A stretch of DNA of 64,000 bases from Pararge aegeria (lineage: Eukaryota; Arthropoda; Insecta; Lepidoptera; Nymphalidae): NCBI RefSeq assembly GCF_905163445.1, contig NC_053208.1:25757986-25821985 (forward strand). The letters are read 5' to 3'. The stretch's first letter is position 1. Each line of letters starts with the position of its first letter. A model generated the notes under the pieces. The model was not told the DNA's origin and did not search any database. It saw nothing but the letters and a program-made list of their open reading frames with translations. The position numbers and the translations under genes are program-made. Shown here one piece after another: positions 48,901-60,900 of this stretch.

Positions 48901-51900
48901 AGCGGGACATGAGCTACGTTATACGTAATTTTCATCTTGCTCATGTTCACACGTAGGCCTACCTGTTGAGAAACTCTGCTGAGGTCATTGAGGATTGCAT
49001 TAAGGTCTCCCAGAGTCTCTGCCATTATAACTACATCGTCGGAAAAACGAAGTTGAGTGATGTAGTCGCCGTTGATTTTGATGCCAAGGTACTGCGACAG
49101 GAAGATGTTATTTCCCCGAAACTGTTTACCGCTGCGTTAAAGCTAAAGGTGGCGAACGCTTCTGGATTTGAACTACGCTACCGCCACTTATTAATAATTA
49201 ATAATATTCTATGGGCCTCATAAGAAGGCTCAGAGTGACTCAGCGAGCGATGAAAAGAGCTATGTTAGGAGTATCTCTACGTGATCAAATGAGGAGATCC
49301 GTGGAAGAGCTAGAGTTAACGACATAGCTTAACGAGTCGCGAAGCTGAAGTGGCAATGGGCGGGACAAATAGCTCGGAGAACCGATGGACGTTGGGGTTC
49401 CAAGGTGTTGGAGCGGCAACCCCGTACCGGTAAGCGCAGCGTTGGTCGACCCCCAACCAGCTGGACTGACGAAATCAAACGAGTCGCTGGATACAAGCGG
49501 CCCAAAATCGTGGAGTTTGGAACGCCCTACAAAAGACCTATGTCCAGCAGTGGACGTAAATCGGTTGATTTGATGATGACGATGATGAAGAAACTCCCGA
49601 CTTCCACCATAGTGTACTGTATTCTACTAGTTCTTCATTTGATGCCCATATCGCGCGAGTTGCAACAAACACAAAATCAACGTCGGTTCATCTGTTCGGA
49701 AAATGCGATTCCACAGGCAGACATACACAGAGACACGTCAAACTTATAACACCTCAGTTTTTTTTTTTTGGTGGTTAAAAACTCAATTGAGCATTTCCCG
49801 CAGCCACTTACTGCTCTCGAGGAGAATCGATTCCAAAATTCCACTACGACTACATCTGCGAACGCCGGGACGTGAAGATCAAACGCGTCAATCTCACGGA
49901 CCCCAACGAGCGGTTCAACATCCGCAACCCTATCGTGCGCCGCGCAGAGTACTACCGCGCGCCCTACGACTTACTGAAGGCATGCCCTGATTGGTAAAAA
50001 CTCATATTCGTGGTTTTTTTAAACTAAAACATCATTGGGGAAAAACGTACTAGCATAGTAGTAGTGCCAAGTTTGTGGTCGCGGGATTGTTCCCCGGTAG
50101 GAGCATAAGGATATGTGTAATTTTAGAATTTTCTCCGGGCTGGTCTGGTCTGGTCTGGTCTGGGAGGCTTCGGCCGTAGCTACCATCCAAGATGTTCCGC
50201 TAAGTGATTCCACTACAACTTGTAGTGGAATAATATATATATATTTATCAAATTATACATTGTATGTAGTTTTCAATTCTGTAGACAGTCCGTAATGAAA
50301 CACGAAGTGGCTTTTGCATAGACTGACTAATATTTATTAAGTAGGTATTATATATGCGGTTAAAAGGCCCCAAGGCTGACTATTTGAAAGAATATGGTAA
50401 AAATGTGGTGATAGCCTAGTGGCTAGGACTTCGACCTTCCTTTGAGCGGAGCCTTATCGGATACAGTCAAGCCCCTCTAACTTTTAGGAGTTAATTGCGT
50501 TTTAGGACATGAAATTTCACTTCCTTTAGCGGTGAAGGGTAACATCGTAAGGAAACCTGCATATCGGAGTGTTTTCCATAATGTTCTCAAAGGCGTGTGA
50601 TGTCTACCAATCTGCACTGACCATGGTGGACTAATACCTAAACAATTCTTATTCTTTACTGCTATTATAGACAAGAGACAAAAATTCCCCTGACAAGGGA
50701 AAACATTAACGTGTCCATCTGCCTAAGCTCGACGACAGAGAATAGGAACAGTTTATTCCCATTTAATATTACAAGTGGAAATAGTCGTAGCTTGATAAAA
50801 CTGTCATCATCATCATCATCACCATCATGTTAACCGATGGACGTCCACTTGGGTCCAACGGCTGCCTGCGACTCGCTTGATGTCGCCCGCCAACCTTGTC
50901 TGAGGTCCATCAACTTTAGCTTCGTGACTCTTTAAACGGTAACTTTGGTTCTTCTACGATACTATAAAGCTGTGGGAGAAGATCAAATATGATCCTTTCC
51001 CCGGGGAGAAAAATGTCTCCTGCGCCAAGCTGAGAAGAGACCCGTTGCATGTTTTGAGGGTATTGCAGATTGTTTGATTCCGCTGCCACTTCGTGTTGGT
51101 CAGGTATGGCTGCAATCTGCGCATCTCTCGAGAGGCGGCGCATCAGCCTTTACCAGCGCTTCTTGAAGTCAACGAGACTGCCTTCGTGGGCCACGGGGGC
51201 AAGTACTGGCTTGCACTATACTACACGCAGGTACCTTAAAACATTTAGAACCAAATCTTATCTTATCGTTTTTATATATGGATATGGAGCGTGACCAGTT
51301 TTAAAAGCGCGTGTTCTTTTTCATAATATTCTCGGCATTCTAAAACCTATGATAAGTTTCCCTTAAACAATATACCTCTACTCACCACTTCACAATCATG
51401 CCGCTTGCTCCTTTGTTATGTTTTCTCATGATGTTGAATAGCCGTTTTTTATTGGTAATTGACCAGCGTTTGACAACAATCTCACCTGATGGTAAGTGCA
51501 GATGTGGCCTAAGATAGGACGTACTCGCTTAGAAGATACCTATTCACGATTGTTTTAAAAATACCCAGGTTGTAAGAGTTAGGAAACACAAAACTCGGGA
51601 GGGCGCGGCGTTTCAAATCCCAGCCGTAAGATAAGAACATTAGAAAGGCGTATAAGAAAAGAGATGAAAATCGCTTGGTGCGAGGTCTTGTAATATTGAC
51701 AGCCTATAATTTTTCTCAACAATCGGGCTATCGCTGCAAAAACATGTTTTAACCAGGCTGGAGGTTCCGTAAGTTATGTGCTTTCAAACAATCAAAAATA
51801 CAAACTCTTCAGCTTGTTTATTAGATTAGTTTCTTCACAATTCAGCTGGCTTATTCTTGTGATCGGAATCCTCAAAATTTATACTATGAGTTGACTTCAA

Positions 51901-54900
51901 CGGGCTTTAATGTATAACGAAAAAAGGTATTAATTTAATACTAACGAGTAATATGAGCCCACCATCCCGTATTGGAGCAGCGTTATGGGTTGAAGCTCTA
52001 AGACCACCTCTCCTGACTGAGGGACTCCTGAAGAAGGCCTTTGCCCAACAAGATTATTATGAGTAATTTATATCGTAGGCTTGAAAGTTTGTTGTATAAT
52101 TGCGCTTGTTGTATAAGAACGTAAATAACAAGGATTAACATCTTCAGCGTAGATCAGTAAACAATTTGCCTGCTTACGCTTCAGAAGCGGGATAGCTCCA
52201 TCAGAATCCTGAAAGTATGATGTATGGAGCTTGTTAATTAGAAACGGGAGAGCGTTTGCTGACGAGTTGTAATTCAACCAACGTTCCAGCTCTCGACGTA
52301 TGCTGTCTACTTCCAAGCGCATGGAGAATACCCGTGGCAGTCCAACAGACCCATCGTGTCCATAGACAAGGGTAAGGCAACTAAGTCTTATAGTGTGTAC
52401 CTGTAATGACATTGATAGACTGACATTGGGCATTGTTCAAGATATTCAGCGTCCCTGAAAAACAAAAGGGTAAGAAATATATTCGTCACAGAATCAAAGT
52501 TACCGATATTGACTGTAGCATCATCACATCGACCCATTACCGGCCCACCACACACAAAAATTTTTTTTTAATTATTAATTAATCATATCCTGGACTGAAA
52601 TTTGTTCGACAACCCATATGCAATATATTTATTGACATACTTAATTAAATATAATTAAATATATAACGTTTTATCAAATAACCATCTCGGTGAAGGTCGT
52701 TTTATATCGGGATCTTAGACTATGTCCTGAAATAGAGATAAATGAAATGAATGAATGAATGATATTTATTCGGCTAAAATAAAAAACAAAACTTGTAACT
52801 TAGAATTACAAAAAAAGGCGCCATGGAATAGAGGACTCAAAAAACAGTATATGTATTATGTACCTACACACGTTAGAAGTGTTATACTGCTTTTCCGTAA
52901 CATCATAAAAACCTTTTCAAAAATTGTATCTTATGTTATTCTACGTTTATAGAGAAAACGACACTAACAATGGAAAAAAGGTATTTTATACATTGTAAGT
53001 TTTATCATAACGCATTATCTAGTTATTTCATTATCGGACCACCAAGTTTCGCTGAACATTAAAATTTTTGTACAATTTAATAAATTAAATCACCGCAATG
53101 AGCCAGGAGACTATGACAATTAAAATTATACCTTTTTTTTGCAAAATGTCGTCTATAGCTAACTTCAGGGTGTCGGTTTTTTGCGAGGGGTGCGCGCGCA
53201 CCGTAAAAGTGAGCTGGCGGACGATGTACTCCCCGCTCACTCAGCTTCGCAGCTACCTTCATCAGTTAAAGTCGTGTAACCATGTGCGCGCGAATTTCAT
53301 TACATCGTACAATTACACTCCAATAATTTTCTCCTAACGCTACTAAAGAAGTATAACTTCAAGAAAAAACTTTTTTTTCTGACTCCCGGAGACCAGGCTT
53401 TTCTTATTCCTAACTTATTCTAAGTTTTCGATCGATAGTCGTACCGACTAGACTGTTAGTGCCAAATAACATACAAACAAACGTCTGGCGGATCTAACAC
53501 GGTTCCTTCTTACCAATACAGCTTTTAACTGCCCATGCCAAATGACTACAAATAATGTGTGAACAAAATATTACCCTTTCTAGTTTTTCCACCTTCATAC
53601 AAGCTACACGCTTGCCAAGATCGGTTCATCCGTTGTACATAGAAAGCAAACAAAACGACATATTCACGCATTTATAATATTAAAAGGGATTCATATCCCA
53701 CTACTGGGTGAGGTTTTACAGTATAGACCACTGGGCAGCAAAGCAAGATGATTTTCCAAAAATAGTAGTACAGTGTAAGATTTTAGCAAACTTTAATGTA
53801 TCTAAATTTAATGTATAACAAATGGAAGCTTCGACACAGTATATAGGGGTTTCAATGAACCAAACGATAGCGCGACATGCTTTTGCACGATATACTTGTG
53901 CCGCCATCTATCGCCGCCTCCAGCAACTTATGCGTATGCATGTAAAAATTTAAAACAAAATGGTTCATATCCCACTACTGGGTGAGGTTTTACAGTATAG
54001 ACCACTGGGAAGCAAAGCAAGGAAGGATTTATAGTATCCTTTTCCTCCTCTACCTTCAGCGGTGATCAGACTTACGTCGTTAGGTTTTAACCATTAGCGT
54101 ACTTGATGAAAATGTATTTAAAATCATATCTTCTGAAGATATGATTTTCCAAAAATAGTATAGTGTAATATTGTAAATAACTCTAAGGTATCTAACTTTA
54201 ACGTATAACAAATGGAAGCTTCGACACAGTATATACGGGTTTCAATGAACCAAACGATAGCGCGACATGCTTTTGCACTATATACTTGTGCCGCCATCTA
54301 TCGCCGCCTCCAGCAACTTATGCGTATGAATGTAAAAATTTAAAACAAAATGGTTTAAACACATGGTTTAAAGTTGTTTTCTGAGTCCGTAGCTTATTAA
54401 AAAAATTAAGCTGATCAGCTTTTGATTTATTAAGATATATTGTAGCTTAGCGAACAATACTGAGTATGACAGATTCGTATAGCTTTAAACAGTTATTTGA
54501 TATGTATAATATATGACCCGTGCCCGCCTCATTTGGACGTTAAACATTTTTACTTGTATTCAAATTATGAATGTGGTTCGTATAATACTGAGTGCTATGA
54601 TTTATTTCCGGACTTCCAAAAGGAGGCTTATATTTTTACTACATATGTGCGTACGTAATCGCATGTCAATTTGGCTACATTACCAGGGTACAAATGAATG
54701 AATGAAATGAATATTATTGAATAGATAATGCTAATTTTTATTGTTCAAAATTAGAATAGAAAATTAAGCTTAATTTTCATAATATATCATGGAATTCCGC
54801 TTCTATCCAATATGTATCTAATGTTATTATTTGGTACAAAAATACTATACAGTTCTTCTGGAGTTCCAACCCCATATAAGCCAACATAGATTATTTCTTA

Positions 54901-57900
54901 ACAGATTGACATTTTGATCATATAAAAAAAACGTCTAATAGAATTAATATAACTCAAAAGATTGGAAAGACTCATGGTCGCGGTTCCATACCTATCTCGT
55001 ATTTTTACCATTTGTCCAAATTATATGCAGTAAAAGGGAAATGTCTTTTGGTTTTAATACTTAAGTATATAGTATATATATAAATCTCCTTTCACGATGT
55101 TTGTCCGCGATGGACTCCTAAACTACTGAACCGATTTTAAATTAAATTGGCACACCGTGAGCAGTCTGGTCCAACTTAAGAGATAGGATAGCTTAGATCT
55201 TTAAGTAAAGTCACAATTTTATTTTATTGCAAATTATTTGTCTATAATTAATTGACAGTCACATGTCATATGTATCTATATATATATATAATGAAAATGG
55301 TCTTCGTTTGAGGCTCAATCACGCCTAAACCACTGATCGTATCGACATGAAACTACCACCATTCGATGCGAAATTTTTCCTAGATGGTTTATGGCTATCT
55401 ATTTTTTGAATTCCAACATTCCTTCATTTTTTTATTGCTGTTTTACTTTTATGAACATTTATCCCGCTAATAAAAACAAAAGATAAGCATTTTCTCTTGA
55501 TTCTTTTGTTTTCATGGATTTCAACAGAGTGTATTAAACGGATTATGGTTTTTTACATTCAGCTAAGAATCTACTCACGGTAGTGGAGATCGGCTGGACC
55601 AATTGGGCTTTTTTTTATCTTCAGAATTGTCAGGAGAAAGTTTTGTATGTAAGAAAATTTTAAAAAAGCCCGATAAAAAGTTAAAAATTTCGATGATAAT
55701 CGAAGAATTCCCATCTATATAGTCACTCACCACGAAATCTCGGGAACCATAAGACTTAGAAACGTGAAACTTGGTAGGAATATTACTTTTGCTATGTAGA
55801 GGTCAGCTATGAATAGATTTTAAGAAATTCATTCCCCAAAGGGGATTGCGGGGGCGTTAACAATGAACAATTCCCGTTTTTAAACTATAGCTCCTATAGA
55901 CTTCAAATTTGGTAGGAATCTTCTGTAAGAGGTGTAGAAATAGGCTATGAACGAATTTTACGATAGCTCACCCCACAGGGGGTTGCAGGGGTGGGTATTA
56001 ACAATTAATATTTTTAATTTTCCAGCTAAAGCTCCTACAAGCTCCAAATTTTGTAGAAATTTTCTATAAGTGTTGTAAAAATGATTTATGAACAAATTTT
56101 ACGATAACCCACCCCAAAGAAGATTGCGGGGGCGTTAACAATGAAAATTTTCAATTTCCAAGCGATAGCTCCTATAGACTCCAAATTTAGTGAGAGTGTT
56201 CTATATGTAATATAAAAATGATCTTCGAGCGGATTTTACAATGAATCACCTCCAATAAGGTTCGCGGGGGTGGAATTTTTTTTGAATTTTTTTTTTTTTT
56301 TTCGTGTTCGTTCGTTTTTTGTGTTAACAATAAAAAATTTCAATTTCGAAATATAGCTTCTAAAAATTCTAAATATGGTAGGAATCTTTTATTATTCACA
56401 TAAAGAACATCTCAAAATGGATTTCAATAAAGTCTACTTCCGACAGGAATTGCGGGGGTGGGTGTTAAAATCAAAAATTTTTATTTCTAACCTGTAACTT
56501 CTACAGACTCCAAATTTGGTGGGGATCTTCGTGTATGTAGGGATATTCGTGTATTTCCTTACAACAATCGTCTTTTTGGCAGCGGAGAAAAAGTCATTGA
56601 GAGGTTTCAAAAACTTAACTTTACATGTAGCTATCCAATCAACGGACTAAGAATTTTACATTCATTTTACTTTTGCAGACTACATAACCGACGAATTCTT
56701 TTATTGCGGGATCGCGGAAATGTAACAGATTAAAATGAATGCATTTTCCAAGCACATGAGATGTGGAAAAAAAATTTAGTTACTTATTCCAATAGAATTC
56801 ATAAAAAACATGCACAATTAATTTTCTATAAAAAATTGATGTCACGGAGAAAATTTTAGTTAACAGAAAATTCGTCGCACTTGAACCTAGACAGATTTCA
56901 ACTTCACATATGAGACTTGCAATGACTTTAACTTAAACTTAACTTAAAAGTCTAAATAATATCGATGCTTACAGTTCTATCCGCGGGGCCTATTTATGTT
57001 CATAGAAAAATAAAAAAAAGGAGAATAATAAAAATATGAAAAAAATAAATAAAAATGAAACATAAAAAAACATAAAATGTAATTTATTTCCTTTTTCAAT
57101 TCGCCCAGCGAAGCGGGCTGGAAACGGCTAGTATACAACTATACTCATTTAAGGCTTAGCGATACTGAATACTTTAAAAACAAAATCAAACGCAGACGAA
57201 GTCGCGGGCAACATCTAGTAGTATATATATTAGTTTGCTTATTCGGATAAGAATTACATATGCTTTAGCGGACTTGTATAGGCGTTCTGGAAACTCAATC
57301 ATATATCTCTCATCAGTAGATCTAGAGATTACCCCTCAAAACGTCACAAACTCACAAACTCACAAACCCACAAACGTTACCTCTTTATAATATTAGTATA
57401 GATAAGCTTAGTGTGGAACGATCTGGACCAACGATCCTAAAGAGGCAGTAAATAACGGCTGGGTGGGAAAATATAAACATATGGTCAACGCTAAACGTAA
57501 CTTTTTGGTACTATTAATACTGGACATGTTAAACAACGACTTCCTGGTCCAGTGACGATCTCCCTGGCGCAGCGAAGAGCGCTGTGGTTTTAAGTTGAGA
57601 GAGTCGGGTGGGAGGCTTCCAACGAATAAATAAGTAAATATAATAAGTCAAAGTCAAAGTCAGAAGTATCTTTAATTCATATTCAAATTCAAAATTTATT
57701 TATTTCCAGGTCTTATATAAGCAGTTTTGAACATCAAGTATGTCTGTTGGTATTGACTCTACCACCGGTTCGGAAGGCAGATTCTACCGAGAAGAGCCGG
57801 CAAGAAATTCAGCAGTTGCTCTTTTCCAACATCATTTTACAATTTAACAACATTGTTCTATCTTGTGTGAGATGAAAGCGGAGCGGCTTGCTTCAGGGCA

Positions 57901-60900
57901 ACCTTGTGATTAAGAAATTCATTACTAGTATAGTAACCTCGATTTTATAAATGTGTAATGTAATTTATTTAAATAGACCCATGGATGGATGGCATTCTTG
58001 ATGCGTTATCCAATATAACCACGTTCCTTAACTTAAGTATCGTTTATAATATATTCGTATAATTAATAATTAATATATACTTCGTCTCCAGGTGGTATTT
58101 GGGAACAACTTCTCAAAGCGAATATCGGCCCTGATATGAACTTGCACTACAACTTGAACGGAATCTACAACAGGTATCCCGGCGGAGTTGTTATGCCTGA
58201 CTTGATGAGGAACGATGGACAGGTAAGTTTAGCTTTTCCTGGGACACAAACCATACTTTTATCTATACTTATAATAAAACTGTAACTGGAAGATTTCTGT
58301 ACATTTCATATATTTTGAAAATTTTGACTAGGGGATACTTTATAATCGAAACTAAGTCCAAAACAGATTTTTATTTAATTTTTGTCTGTCTGTCTGTCTG
58401 TCCGGGCATCACGTGAAAACTACTGAACAGATTTAAATAAAATTTGGTATAGTGGTAGCTGATATCCCGGGTCAACATATAGGATATTTTTTATCCCGAT
58501 AAACAATAAGTTTCCTCCGGGATATGGGATGAAATTCTTATCAATTTTACTTCATATCTCTATTTAATTGGCACCGATTTTAATCATTCTTATTTTATTT
58601 GACAGTGTGTACTACTAAGCATGTATTGTCTAATTTTAATGAAGATATATATTTATATGATGACATGATATTATTTTAATGAGGACATAATTCTTCACAG
58701 ATAACTGCAAGTCGCAAGGCATATGGGACCACGATCGAATGCATGCGTACCATCCTACTAATATTTTAAATGCAAAAGTTTGTGAGAATAGATGTTTGGA
58801 TGGATGGATGTATGTATGGATGGATGTTTGTTAGGCTTTAACGCCACAACGAATGAACCGATTTGGCTAAAATTTGGCAAAGATACCAACAATATATAAC
58901 CAATATAGTCTGGCATAGCTCATAGGCTTCGTTTAATCCCGGAAAAGCAAACAGCTTCTAAAGGATAGCATCGCTATTTTTTCCCCATCTGTGTTTCAAA
59001 ATCCGCGCAACGGAGTTTTAGATTGACGAGGTTTTTTGGATAGGCATAATTGACGTGTTTTTTTTTAAATCGACTTATTCGCGGACGAAGTCGCGCGGGT
59101 CGGCTAGTATAAAATAAATATAATAGTAATAAATATTTTGATCAACCAAAATAAATAACAATATATAAAATAAAAAATAAATACAATAACTTACGAGTAT
59201 ATTGCATCGTTGCCGTCGACGGGTCAGTTTTTTGTATCGTATAAACCAATAAAGTTTCCACAACAAGTTTATCTTGTGGAAATTTGAAGAGACTCTGTTG
59301 TGGACTATTTTTTAGACCTAAACCGTAACTCAATTTAACATTAAAATATTTTGTGACGTCAAAATTGATAGTCATTGCATGAAGTGTATAAATGCATAAA
59401 AATAGTGTACTAAAGTTCTGTTTAGTAAATTATTTATTTAGACTGCCTCGTTAGTTAGTGGTTAATGTGTTTAATAAAATAGGTCCTGGTTTTGAATCAC
59501 GGGTTAGGCTTGAAATTGTTAGGTGTTTTTACTGTTAAAGATTTTTCAGTGAGTAATATGGCGGGAGTTAAGAATTTAGCGGAGCTTCGGAGAGCACGTT
59601 ATGCCGTCGGTCCCGGTTGTTATTATTAACGTGTGTCAATAATCGTTAAGCCTACATACTCGCATTGGAGCAGTGTGGTGGGTCTAATAGGCTGTAATGA
59701 TTACGACTTAAGTTTTGAGTGTTAAAACAGGTTCAGCCAACCAACTTCAGGACGGACACTCGCGATGGTACGGAAGACATCATCATCGGCAGCTCGCACA
59801 TGTCTGAAGACGCTCCAGGTAACTAGACTAGACTAGTGTCGCACTGGTCTACAGTTGTCGATTAATGGCGAGGTTTTGAGTGAATCAGTTAACAAAATAG
59901 GGACATTTTGGAAAAAGTTTTCAAAAGTACTTGCAACCTTTCTATCAGTAGTTACCATATTATTGCTAATAATTAATTCAAAATTTACGTGCGGAGATTT
60001 AATTTTCTCAGATTTATTATTAACAATTTTCCAGGTTATTTGTATTTTGTTTTTAGATTTTACTATCCAATATTTAATGTATAGCGACTTATCATGTCCA
60101 CAAACATTTTTAAATATTTTGGACTAACTTTTTACATATTCAAGGAAACTTGGAATCTAATTGTATTGATTTTCATCATATAGCTCATAAAACTTATCCC
60201 TGCTTTTGTATATGCCTTTAGTAGCCTAATCACTAAACCTCATTTTTTATAAGAACCTAAGAATTCTAGGCTGTATGAAGTTAAGGGAGGCCAAAAAAAA
60301 TTATACCTTACGTAGTATAATTGTATCGAAATTTAAATGTTGACGTGTGCATGCATTCTCGAATACGAGTGTTCTGGTCTTTCTTTTTAGTTATGCTATC
60401 TTAGTTTGTCTTAGTAGTTTTTTATTGTACTTTTAGTTTGTATTATAGGTAGTAGAGGGTTATCAGAAACTAAAGAGTTCGAGGCTCTGGGATGTTAAGG
60501 GTTGTTAAAAAAATTACTCCTCAAGTTATGATTTTCGCATCGTTACGTTTCTAAGGAAAAGAGCAACTGCTGAGATTCTTGCCGGCTTTTTCTCGGTAGA
60601 GTCTGCGTTCCGAACCGGTAGAGTCACTACAAACACACAGACTTGACGTTTCAAAATTGCTTATATAAGGCCTACTTGAAATAAATGCATTTTCAACTTT
60701 CTGAACGATGCGAAGAACGATGAAGTTAGCTATAAGGTTTGACAGTGTACACTTTCAATTGTCAAAGTTTGCGGGCTCAATCCGGTAATTCTTTTGATTC
60801 AATTGTACAAAAATCTCAAATTTTAATGTTCAGTGAAACATGGGTGCCCGATAATGAGTCTATTAGTATTCCGAATTTAAATATGTTTACTTTGTCCATG

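Noticed and set aside
53077..53262. GC-richer minus-strand open frame in intron 7, possible nested gene
   Set aside because: Only 61 codons, with no motif, promoter or splice partner.
59855..60127. 90-codon open frame with hydrophobic stretches, possible membrane protein
   Set aside because: It lies inside intron 9 and starts at a non-ATG codon. The hydrophobicity is what TTT/ATT-rich DNA gives by chance.
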